54,565 nt of DNA from contig JAUXVE010000149.1 in NCBI GenBank assembly GCA_030680415.1, positions 1 through 54,565 on the forward strand, in the 5' to 3' direction. Positions 35,309 through 43,735 of the stretch are shown piece by piece. The notes under the pieces are model-generated. The model saw only the letters and a list, made by a program, of their open reading frames with translations, had not been told where the DNA came from and did not search any database. This DNA comes from Rubrivivax sp. (lineage in GTDB: Bacteria > Pseudomonadota > Gammaproteobacteria > Burkholderiales > Burkholderiaceae_C). Numbering within the stretch: position 1 is the stretch's first letter; each line of letters opens with the position of its first letter. The translations under genes were made by a program, and so were the position numbers.

Positions 35309-37324
35309 TCAGGCGCGGGCCTGCAGCGCTTCGAGTTCGCTCTGCAGGTACAACCAGCGCTCCTCGAGCATCGCCGTCTCGGCCTGCACGTGGGCCAGGC
35401 GGCGGCCGTACTCGGCAAAGTCGTCGGCCTGCGCCGTGGGCTGCGACAGCAGCGCCTCGACCTCGGACTTCTCCTCGCCCAGCCGCGCCAGCCGCTCGTC
35501 GATGTGTTGCAGTTCAACCCGCAGCGGGCGTGTCGTTTCGGCCTGGCGGGCGCGCGATTGTTTGGCGCCCTTGCGGTCATCGCGGGGGGCCGGTGCCGGT
35601 GGCGATGCTGGCGTGCGCTGCTCGCGTCGTGCCGGCGCCGCGGGCTGGGGCACGGCCGCAGTGGCTCTGGGGGCCGGTGCAGCAGCGGCCAGCGCGGCGG
35701 GCCGCGGCGGTTCGGGCGGCGGCAGGCCGCGCGCCGTGGCGCGCGAAACGTCGAGCAGCCACTTCTGGTAGTCGTCGAGGTCGCCGTCGAAAGGCAGCAC
35801 GCCGCCGCGCGTGACGAGCCAGAACTCGTCGCAGGTCTCGCGCAGCAGCGCGCGGTCGTGGCTGACCAGCATGACCGTGCCTTCGAACTCGTTGAGCGCC
35901 ACCGACAAGGCTTCGCGCGTCGTCAGGTCGAGGTGGTTGGTGGGTTCGTCGAGCAGCAGCAGGTTGGGGCGCTGCCAGACCAGCATGGCCAGCACCAGGC
36001 GCGCCTTCTCGCCGCCCGACAGCGAACCCACGGCCTGGTGCGCCATCTCGCCGGTGAAGCGGAAGCGGCCGAGGAAATCGCGCAGTTCCTGCTCGCGCGC
36101 CGGCGGCCCAACGTCGCGCGCCAGCCGCACCATGTGCATCAGCGGGCCGTCGTCCAGGCTCAGCACGTCGAGTTCCTGCTGCGCGAAGTAGCCGATGACC
36201 AGGCCCTTGCCCGCCGTCATGCGCCCGCCCAGCGGCGGCAGCGTGCCGGCGATGGTCTTGACCAGCGTCGACTTGCCCTGGCCGTTGGCGCCGAGGATGC
36301 CGATGCGCTGCCCGGCCAGCACCGACCGGTTGACGCCGCTGACGATGGGCGTGTTGCCGTACCCGCAGACCAGGCCGTCGAAGGACAGCATCGGGTTGGG
36401 CAGGCTCTGCGGCTCGCGGAACTCGAAGCTGAAGTCGCCTGCGGTGAGCACCGGCGCCAGCCTTTCCATTCGCGCCAGCGCCTTGACGCGGCTTTGCGCC
36501 TGCTTGGCCTTGCTCGCCTTGGCCTTGAAGCGGTCGATGAAACGCTGCAGGTGCGCGATGCGCTCCTGCTGCTTGGAGTAGGACGCGGCGGCCAGTGTCA
36601 GCCGCTCGGCGCGCATCTCCTCGAAGGCGCTGTAGTTGCCGCCGTAGCGCGTGAGCTGGGCGTCGTCCAGGTGCACGGTGACGCGGGTCACGGCGTCCAG
36701 GGACTCGCGGTCGTGGCTGATCACCACCAGCAATCCGTCGTAGCGCTTGAGCCAGGCATCGAGCCAGACCAGCGCGTCGAGATCCAGGTGGTTGGTGGGC
36801 TCGTCCAGCAGCAGCAGTTCGGCCGGGCACATCAGCGCGCGCGCCAGCTGCAGCCGCATGCGCCAGCCGCCGGAGAAGCTGTTGACGGCGGCGTTCAGCT
36901 GTTCGATGCGGAAGCCCAGCCCGAGCAGCAGCGCCTCGGCGCGTGAACGCGCGTCGAAGGCGCCGGCTTCGTCCAGCGCCAGGTGCGCGTCGGCGATGGC
37001 GTGGCCGTCGCCCGACGACTCGGCGGCGGCCAGCGCGGCCTGCGCCTGCTGCAGCGGCAGGTCGCCCTGCAGCACGAAGTCGGTGGCGCCGTCGTCGGTT
37101 TCGGGCATCTCCTGCGCGACTTCGCCGATGCGCCAGCGCGGCGGGATCTCGACGTCGCCGCTGTCGGCGTGCAGGCGGCCGGCGAGCAGCGAGAACAGGC
37201 TCGACTTGCCGGCGCCGTTGCGGCCGATGAGGCCGACCTTCTCGCCCGGCTGCAGCACGACGCTGGCCGCCTGCAGCACGACCTTGACGCCGCGGCGCAG
37301 CGTGATGTTGCGCAGGGTGATCAA
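35309..37324 (-). CDS. ABC-F ATPase, YheS type
   Basis: This 671-residue soluble protein has two ABC domains and no membrane part. The first has Walker A GRNGAGKSS and signature FSGGWRMRL; the second has GANGQGKST and LSGGEKARL. The inter-domain linker (FKAKASKAKQAQSRVKAL) and the C-terminal coiled coil after a Pro/Ala-rich region are as in E. coli YheS (637 residues). ABC-F proteins of this kind act on ribosomes. No in-frame ATG suits the N-terminus; the best start is TTG 37324 (MITLRNITLRRG), whose TTGA overlaps the prmB stop. A longer frame into prmB is only a shadow. Confidence 0.9.
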   Translation of the reverse strand: MITLRNITLRRGVKVVLQAASVVLQPGEKVGLIGRNGAGKSSLFSLLAGRLHADSGDVEIPPRWRIGEVAQEMPETDDGATDFVLQGDLPLQQAQAALAAAESSGDGHAIADAHLALDEAGAFDARSRAEALLLGLGFRIEQLNAAVNSFSGGWRMRLQLARALMCPAELLLLDEPTNHLDLDALVWLDAWLKRYDGLLVVISHDRESLDAVTRVTVHLDDAQLTRYGGNYSAFEEMRAERLTLAAASYSKQQERIAHLQRFIDRFKAKASKAKQAQSRVKALARMERLAPVLTAGDFSFEFREPQSLPNPMLSFDGLVCGYGNTPIVSGVNRSVLAGQRIGILGANGQGKSTLVKTIAGTLPPLGGRMTAGKGLVIGYFAQQELDVLSLDDGPLMHMVRLARDVGPPAREQELRDFLGRFRFTGEMAHQAVGSLSGGEKARLVLAMLVWQRPNLLLLDEPTNHLDLTTREALSVALNEFEGTVMLVSHDRALLRETCDEFWLVTRGGVLPFDGDLDDYQKWLLDVSRATARGLPPPEPPRPAALAAAAPAPRATAAVPQPAAPARREQRTPASPPAPAPRDDRKGAKQSRARQAETTRPLRVELQHIDERLARLGEEKSEVEALLSQPTAQADDFAEYGRRLAHVQAETAMLEERWLYLQSELEALQARA

Positions 37325-38193
37325 ACGAAGCTGCTCCGCTCGATGAGCAACACCTGGTCGTCGCCGGTGCTGGTGGGCAGCCAGACCACGGGCAGGCGCG
37401 GGAAAGCGGCCTCGAAGTGGGCGCGCTCGTTGCCGATCTCGAGCACCAGCACGGCGCCGTCGTTCAGATGTGCCGCTGCGTCGGCAAGCAGGCGGCGGAT
37501 GAAATCCATGCCGTCGTCGCCGCCGTCGGCGTTGCCGTCCAGCGCCAGGGCCGGCTCGGCGCGGTATTCGGCCGGCAGCGCCGCCATCGAGGCGCGGTTG
37601 ACGTAGGGCGGGTTGCACAGCACGAGGTCGTAGCGGCCGGGTGCGGCAGCCCAGCCGTCGCCCTGCGCCAGCGTGACGCGGCTGGACAGACCGTGGCGGT
37701 CGACGTTGATCCTTGCCACGGTCAGCGCATCGGCGCTGATGTCGGTGGCCAGCACGCTGGCCTCGGGCCAGGCCATCGCGGCCAGTACCGCCAGGCTGGC
37801 GTTGCCGGTGCACAGGTCGAGCAGGCGGCGCGGCGCGGCCGGCAACCAGGCCTCGAGCGTGCCGTCGGCGATGAGCTCGGCGATCAGCGAGCGCGGCACG
37901 ATCACCCGTTCGTCGACGTAGAAGGGAACACCCTGCAGCCATGCCTCGCCGGTGAGGTAGGCGAACGGGCGGCGGCTGGTGATGCGCTGTTCGACCAGCG
38001 ACTCGGCAGCCGCCTGCTCGGTCGGCGTCACGGCGCGGTCGGCGTTCTCGTCCAAGGCGTGCAGCGGCAGACCCAGCCGCCACAGCACCAGCCACGCCGC
38101 CTCGTCGAAAGCGTTGCCGGTGCCGTGGCCGAAGGACACACCGGCCGCTTCGAGCCGCCTACTCGAACGCTCGACCAACTCGATCAGCGTCAT
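37321..38193 (-). CDS. prmB: 50S ribosomal protein L3 N5-glutamine methyltransferase
   Basis: This 290-residue SAM-dependent enzyme methylates a glutamine of ribosomal protein L3. The SAM-binding loop is DLCTGNASLAV near residues 126-136 and the substrate motif NPPY is at 194-197. The upstream VIVPRSLIAELI segment distinguishes PrmB from the release-factor enzyme PrmC. Its stop overlaps the TTG start of the ABC-F gene (TTGA), linking two ribosome-related genes. A hairpin repeat of about 64 bases separates it from dapE upstream on the same strand. Confidence 0.9.
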   Translation of the reverse strand: MTLIELVERSSRRLEAAGVSFGHGTGNAFDEAAWLVLWRLGLPLHALDENADRAVTPTEQAAAESLVEQRITSRRPFAYLTGEAWLQGVPFYVDERVIVPRSLIAELIADGTLEAWLPAAPRRLLDLCTGNASLAVLAAMAWPEASVLATDISADALTVARINVDRHGLSSRVTLAQGDGWAAAPGRYDLVLCNPPYVNRASMAALPAEYRAEPALALDGNADGGDDGMDFIRRLLADAAAHLNDGAVLVLEIGNERAHFEAAFPRLPVVWLPTSTGDDQVLLIERSSFV

Positions 38194-38204
38194 CTCAGCG
38201 CCCG

Positions 38205-38268
38205 CGCGGCCGCCCGAAGGGCGCTGACGCCCCCTCGGGGGGCAGCGAACGAAGTGAGCGTGGGGGCT
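38205..38268. repeat. GC-rich hairpin repeat after dapE
   Basis: This intergenic element contains CGCCC-GAA-GGGCG (38211-38223) and a C-run/G-run palindrome around 38229-38243, followed by CAGCGAACGAAGTGAGCGTG and GGGGC. It directly follows the dapE stop on the minus strand. Elements with the same CTCACTTCGTTCGCTG core and C/G runs are widespread between Comamonadaceae and related genes. It may terminate or stabilise the dapE transcript before prmB. Confidence 0.6.
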
Positions 38269-39429
38269 TCATTTCAGAAAGGTCTCGAGCGTGCGCCGGT
38301 AGACGTTCTTCAGCGGCTCGATGGCGGCGACGTCGACCCACTCGTCGATCTTGTGGATGCTGGCGTTGACGACGCCGAACTCCATCACCTGCGGGCAGAT
38401 GCGGGCGATGAAGCGGCCGTCGGAGGTGCCGCCGGTGGTGGACAGCTCGGGCTGCAGGCCGCATTCGGCAGCGATCGCGCCGACGAGCGCCTCGCTCAAG
38501 GTGCCCGGCGTCGTCAGGAAAGGCTCGCCGCCGTGGTTCCACCAGATCTCGTACGTCAGGCCGTGGCGGTCGAGCACGCCGTGGATGCGCGACCTCAGCG
38601 CCTCGGGCGTCGACTCGGTGCTGTAGCGGAAGTTGAAGTCCAGCACCAGCTCACCCGGGATCACGTTGGTGGCGCCGGTGCCGGCGTGGATGTTGCTGAC
38701 CTGCCAGCCGGTGGGCGGGAAGTGGGCATTGCCCTCGTCCCAGCGCATCGCCACCAGTTCGGCCAGCGCCGGCGCCAGCTCGTGCGTGGGGTTGCGCGCC
38801 AGTTGCGGGTAGGCGACGTGGCCCTGCACGCCCTTCACCGTGAGCCGCCCCGACAGCGTGCCGCGGCGGCCGTTCTTGACCATGTCGCCCAGGCGTTCCA
38901 CGGAGGTGGGCTCGCCGACGACGCAGGCGTCGAGCCGCTCGCCGCGCTGCTGCAGGATGTCGACGACGTGGCGCGTGCCGTGCAGCGCCGGCCCTTCTTC
39001 GTCGCTGGTGACGAGCAACGCCACCGTGCCGGCGTGGCCCGGGTTGGCGGCGACGAATTCCTGCGCCGCCACGGCCATGCAGGCCACGGCCGTCTTCATG
39101 TCGGCGGCGCCGCGGCCATACAGGCGGCCGTCGCGGTGCGAGGGCACGAACGGGTCGCTGGCCCAGTGTTCCAGCGGCCCGCTGGGCACGACGTCGGTGT
39201 GGCCGGCCAGCACCAGGGTCGGCCCGGGCCGGCCGCCGCGGTGGCAAGCCCACAGGTTGCTGACGCGTGCCTCGGGCGGCCCGGCGTCGAGGCTTTCGCA
39301 CTCGAAGCCGGCGCCCGCCAGCCCGCTTGCCAGCAGCGCCTGGCAGCCGCCGTCCGCCGGGGTCACGGAGCGGCAGGCGATCAGCGCTTCGGTCAGGCGC
39401 AGGGCGGCGTTCGGCTGCGGCTTCGTCAC
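38269..39429 (-). CDS. dapE: Succinyl-diaminopimelate desuccinylase
   Basis: This 386-residue M20-family metalloenzyme hydrolyses N-succinyl-LL-diaminopimelate to LL-diaminopimelate and succinate. Metal-ligand motifs are GHTDVVPSG (His, Asp), [10 protein letters not shown], and the catalytic Glu in SDEEGPA; a late HKIDEWV carries another histidine ligand. GTG 39429 ([16 protein letters not shown]) is chosen because it overlaps the pilU stop (GTGA) and the longer in-frame N-terminus is arginine-rich shadow sequence. It is the last gene of the dapC-dapD-pilU-dapE run. Confidence 0.95.
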   Translation of the reverse strand: MTKPQPNAALRLTEALIACRSVTPADGGCQALLASGLAGAGFECESLDAGPPEARVSNLWACHRGGRPGPTLVLAGHTDVVPSGPLEHWASDPFVPSHRDGRLYGRGAADMKTAVACMAVAAQEFVAANPGHAGTVALLVTSDEEGPALHGTRHVVDILQQRGERLDACVVGEPTSVERLGDMVKNGRRGTLSGRLTVKGVQGHVAYPQLARNPTHELAPALAELVAMRWDEGNAHFPPTGWQVSNIHAGTGATNVIPGELVLDFNFRYSTESTPEALRSRIHGVLDRHGLTYEIWWNHGGEPFLTTPGTLSEALVGAIAAECGLQPELSTTGGTSDGRFIARICPQVMEFGVVNASIHKIDEWVDVAAIEPLKNVYRRTLETFLK

Positions 39430-40619
39430 TTGGTCGACCAGGGCGGCGAGGGGCTGGCGGCCACGCGCGGCTCGTCGGGGCGCACGTCGAGCGTGATCTC
39501 GGTGAAGGTGGCGGCCTCGGGCTCGTCCTTCTTCGGTGCCACGCGCGAGATTGGCGTCTGGTCGTTTTGCAGCCGCCACAACAGGTTGGTCGGCGAATCG
39601 GCGTGCGCCAGGCCTTCGTCGCGCGAGATGATGCCTTCGTTGATCAGCCGCGCCAGGTCGTGCTCGAAGGTCTGCGAACCTTCGGCCAGCGACTTCTCCA
39701 CCGCCTCCTTGACGCCGGACAGGTCGCCCTTCTCGACCAGCTCCGACACCAGCTTGGTGTTCAGCAGCACTTCCACCGCCGCCACCCGGCCGCCCGCGTT
39801 GGCGCGCAACAGGCGCTGCGAAACGATGGCACGCAGCCCGGCGGCCAGGTCGGACAGCAGCGAAGCGCGGGACTCCGGCGCGTAGAAGCTGAGGATGCGG
39901 CCCAGCGCGTGGTAGCTGTTGTTGGCGTGCAGCGTCGCCAGCACCAGGTGCCCCGACAGCGCGTACGAGATCGCCGAGGTCATGGTCTCGCGGTCGCGGA
40001 TTTCACCGATGAGGATGCAGTCGGGCGCCTGCCGCAGCGCGTTCTTCAGCGCCGTCTGCAGGCTTTGCGTGTCGCGGCCGACCTCGCGCTGGTTGACGAT
40101 GCTCTTCTTGTTGCTGAACAGGAATTCGATCGGGTCCTCGATCGTGAGCACGTGCCCCGTCAGCTGCTGGTTGCGCCATTCGATCATCGCCGCCAGCGTC
40201 GTGCTCTTGCCGGTGCCGGTGGCGCCGACCATCAGGATGAGGCCGCGCTTTTCCACCACCAGCTGCGACAGCAGCGGCGGCATGCCCAGCGACTCGAGCG
40301 TGGGGATGTCGAAGGGGATGCAGCGGAACACCGCCGCGATCGAGCCGCGCTGCTTGAAGGCCGACAGCCGGAAGCTGCCCACCCCCGGCAGGCTGATGCC
40401 GACGTTGAGCTCGCCGGTGTCGTCGAGCTCCTCCATCTGCGTCGGCGCCAGCAACTCGGCCAGCAACTGGCGCGTCTGGTGGGTGCCCAGCACCTGGTCG
40501 GACAACTGCATGATCTGGCCACTGATCTTGATCAGGATCGGCGTGTTGGCCGACATGTACACGTCGGAGGCGCTCTTCTCCGCCATCAGGCGCAGTACAC
40601 GCTCCAGGTTGTTGGACAT
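39426..40619 (-). CDS. pilU: PilT/PilU-family type IV pilus retraction ATPase
   Basis: This 397-residue hexameric ATPase is thought to assist PilT in retracting type IV pili. The N-terminal PAS-like part is followed by Walker A at residues 132-140 (GATGTGKST), an Asp box (LTIEDPIEF), Walker B ([12 protein letters not shown]) and a His box (LATLHANNS). The PilU assignment over PilT rests on the [15 protein letters not shown] region and the long Pro/Asp-rich C-terminal tail. It lies between dapD and dapE without a pil neighbour, a placement I recall from other Burkholderiales. It is 19 bases after the dapD stop. Confidence 0.88.
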   Translation of the reverse strand: MSNNLERVLRLMAEKSASDVYMSANTPILIKISGQIMQLSDQVLGTHQTRQLLAELLAPTQMEELDDTGELNVGISLPGVGSFRLSAFKQRGSIAAVFRCIPFDIPTLESLGMPPLLSQLVVEKRGLILMVGATGTGKSTTLAAMIEWRNQQLTGHVLTIEDPIEFLFSNKKSIVNQREVGRDTQSLQTALKNALRQAPDCILIGEIRDRETMTSAISYALSGHLVLATLHANNSYHALGRILSFYAPESRASLLSDLAAGLRAIVSQRLLRANAGGRVAAVEVLLNTKLVSELVEKGDLSGVKEAVEKSLAEGSQTFEHDLARLINEGIISRDEGLAHADSPTNLLWRLQNDQTPISRVAPKKDEPEAATFTEITLDVRPDEPRVAASPSPPWSTK

Positions 40620-40638
40620 GCCGGGCTCCAGGGCGCCT

Positions 40639-41459
<821 letters not shown>

Positions 41460-41463
<4 letters not shown>

Positions 41464-42665
41464 CGAAGGCTTTCGGTGTAGGAGACGATGCGTTGCGCGG
41501 CCTGCAGGCATTCGGCAACGGGGGCGACGAGCGCCAGTCGGACGCGGCCCTGGCCCGGGTTCAGCGGGCTGTGGCCGGGCATGTCGCGGGCCAGCAGGCG
41601 CCCCGGCAGGACGTTGACATTGTATTGAGCGAGCAGGCCGCGGGCCCAGGCGACCTCGTCGCCGCCGCCGCGGATGCCGGCCCAGAGGTAGAACGCGGCG
41701 TCGGGCAGTTTCACGTCGAGCACGCGCTCGAGCAACGGCGTCACCAGCGCGAACTTGGCGCGGTAGAGCTCGCGGTTGGCGACCACGTGCGCCTCGTCGT
41801 TCCAGGCCGCGATGCTGGCGCGCTGCACCACCGGGCCCATCGCGCTGCCGTGGTAGGTGCGGTAGAGCAGGAAGGCTTTGAGCAGTGCCGCGTCGCCGGC
41901 GACGAACCCCGAACGCAGGCCCGGCACGTTGCTGCGCTTGGACAGGCTGGTGAAGGCCACGAGGTTGCGGAAGTCGTCGCGGCCGAGGGCGCGCGCGGCC
42001 TGCAGGCTGCCCAGCGGTGCTTCGTCGCGGAAGTAGATCTCAGAGTAACACTCGTCACTGGCGATGACGAAGCCGTGCCGGTCGCTCAGCTCGAAGAGCT
42101 GCTGCCACTGCGCCAGCGGCATCACCGCACCCGTGGGGTTGCCCGGCGAGCACACGTAGAGCAGTTGCGTGCGTGCCCAGGTGGCGGCGTCGACGGCACC
42201 CCAGTCGGCGGCGTGGCCGCGCGCCGGGTCGCTGGCGACGAAGGCCGTCTGCGCGCCGGCGAGCAGGGCCGCGCCCTCGTAGATTTGATAGAAGGGGTTG
42301 GGGCAGACCACGGTGGCGCCCGGCCGCGTGGCGTCGATCACCGTCTGCGCCAAGGCGAACAGCGCTTCGCGCGAGCCGTTCACCGGCAGCACCTGGCTGG
42401 CGGGGTCGAGTACCACGCCGTAGCGGCGTTGCACCCAGCCGGCGATGGCCTCGTGCAGCGCCGGCTCGCCCGCCGTCGAAGGGTAGGACGACAGCCCGGG
42501 CAGCGCCTGGACGAGCGCCTGCTCGATCAGCGCCGGCGTGGCGTGCCGCGGCTCGCCGATGCTCAGGCTGATGGGCGCCAGGCCGGCGGGCGGCACGATG
42601 TCGCGCGTGAGTTCACGCCAGCGTTCGAAAGGGTAGGGGTGCAGCCGGGCCAGCAAGGGGTTCAT
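41460..42665 (-). CDS. dapC: Succinyldiaminopimelate transaminase
   Basis: This 401-residue class I/II aminotransferase makes N-succinyl-LL-diaminopimelate from the keto form produced after DapD. The PLP lysine is Lys243 in [15 protein letters not shown]. Other fold-type I marks are CSPGNPTG (about 172-179) and [11 protein letters not shown] (about 202-212). [16 protein letters not shown] is the usual DapC N-terminus, so the start is secure. It leads the dapC-dapD-pilU-dapE run. A GATAAT hexamer lies only 6 bases before its ATG. Confidence 0.94.
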
Positions 42666-42671
42666 GTGGGG

Positions 42672-42677
42672 ATTATC
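42672..42677 (-). promoter_or_regulatory. -10-like hexamer GATAAT immediately before dapC
   Basis: GATAAT (minus strand, within GGGATAATCCCC) ends 6 bases before the dapC ATG. If it works as a -10 box, transcription would start at about the ATG and the message would lack a leader. I see no good -35, and no ribosome site precedes this ATG. Confidence 0.35.
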
Positions 42678-42713
42678 CCGAAGGCGTGCCTGCGGTCGGG
42701 CACCGCAGTCGGG

Positions 42714-43133
42714 CTACAACGCGCCGCGGCAGCCCGGCGCGCCGCAGCGGCAGGCCAGGCGGCCTTCGTGGTGGGTTTCGCCGTAGTCCACGGTGATCTC
42801 CTCGCCGGGCTCGATGGCGCGCAGCGCGTAGAACTCGACCCGCCCCTGGCGGATGCACAGGCGGGCATTCGGCCGGCAGCTGTGGTTGGTGTAGCGCATC
42901 GGGTCGCCGGAGCGGCTGAAGTCGATCGCCTTCTTCGCCGAGACCTCGACGATCATGATGCGAACGCTCCGCGTGGCGCGGATGCGCGCGTCGTGCACGC
43001 TGATGCTCTGGCCGCGGATCTCGCCGATCTTCAGCCGCGGCGGGATAGCCTCGAACGCGAAGGCACCCTGGCCGTCGATGCGGCTGGGTGCCACCGCGAC
43101 GGCGTACTTCTGGTAGGCGGGCCGCGCCGGCAT
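42714..43133 (-). CDS. SET-domain protein (predicted protein-lysine methyltransferase)
   Basis: This 139-residue protein is nearly all SET domain. GQGAFAFEAIPPRLKIGE opens the fold, the SAM/pseudoknot motif NHSC is at residues 83-86 (YTNHSCRPNARL), and the catalytic tyrosine region is ITVDYGETHHEG. A post-SET-like cysteine cluster follows (CRCGAPGCRG), which in eukaryotic enzymes binds zinc with a pseudoknot cysteine. Bacterial substrates are mostly unknown. The ATG at 43133 overlaps the queF stop by one base (TGATG), so it is cotranslated with queF. Confidence 0.85.
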   Translation of the reverse strand: MPARPAYQKYAVAVAPSRIDGQGAFAFEAIPPRLKIGEIRGQSISVHDARIRATRSVRIMIVEVSAKKAIDFSRSGDPMRYTNHSCRPNARLCIRQGRVEFYALRAIEPGEEITVDYGETHHEGRLACRCGAPGCRGAL

Positions 43134-43603
43134 CAAGCCGCCGGCAGGTCGACGCGTGGCGCCGGCTTCCAGCCCTTCTTGCGGTGCTCGGCGGTGACGT
43201 AGGTGCGGATGCCGCCGCGCACGTACCAGTCGGCGTGGATGCGCGCATAACGCGGGGCGATCGCCGCCACGATGTCGGACAGGATGGTGTTGGTGACCTT
43301 CTCGTGGAAGGCGCCTTCGTTGCGGTAGCTCCAGAAGTACTGCTTGAGGCTCTTCGTCTCCACGCAGTGGCGGTCGGCGACGATCTCGATCGTGAAATGC
43401 GCGAAGTCGGGCTGGCCGGTCAGCGGGCACAGGCAGGTGAACTCGGGCACGTCGAAGCGGATCACGTAGTCGCGCTCGGGGGCCGGGTTGGCGAACACCT
43501 GCAGCTCCTTGCTCGGCGCGCTCGGCGGTACCGCGGGGGCCGGGCGTTCGAGCGCGGTTTGTCGCGCTGGGCGTGGGGGTGACTTCGGCTTCGTGGCGGG
43601 CAT
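43133..43603 (-). CDS. queF: NADPH-dependent 7-cyano-7-deazaguanine reductase, short form
   Basis: This 156-residue enzyme reduces preQ0 to preQ1 in queuosine synthesis. It is the single-domain YkvM type. The nucleophile is Cys59 in FTCLCPLTGQPDF, with Asp66 as general acid and the NADPH-linked motif SLKQYFWSYRNEGAFHE. The first 30 residues are a Pro/Arg/Lys-rich tail not needed for the fold. No other que gene lies in the window. It diverges from smc across 132 bases and overlaps the SET-domain gene at its 3' end. Confidence 0.95.
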   Translation of the reverse strand: MPATKPKSPPRPARQTALERPAPAVPPSAPSKELQVFANPAPERDYVIRFDVPEFTCLCPLTGQPDFAHFTIEIVADRHCVETKSLKQYFWSYRNEGAFHEKVTNTILSDIVAAIAPRYARIHADWYVRGGIRTYVTAEHRKKGWKPAPRVDLPAA

Positions 43604-43735
43604 GGCAGCGGCGGCTGAGGAAGGGGCAGGGTGTTATTATCCAGGCCCTGCTGCGCTCCCGTTCAGAGCGCATTTTTTCATTCAAATCAACCACTTGCGG
43701 GCGTCGACCGACGCCTGCGCGGCACCCCAGAGCCG

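Noticed and set aside
33371..36946. A 1191-codon plus-strand frame
   Set aside because: It spans lexA, the asparaginase gene and the ABC-F gene in wrong frames or antisense; only the real genes have motifs.
35309..38095. A 928-codon frame suggesting an N-terminal extension on the ABC-F protein
   Set aside because: The extension overlaps prmB in another frame and is Arg/Ala-rich; the TTG at 37324 gives the family N-terminus.
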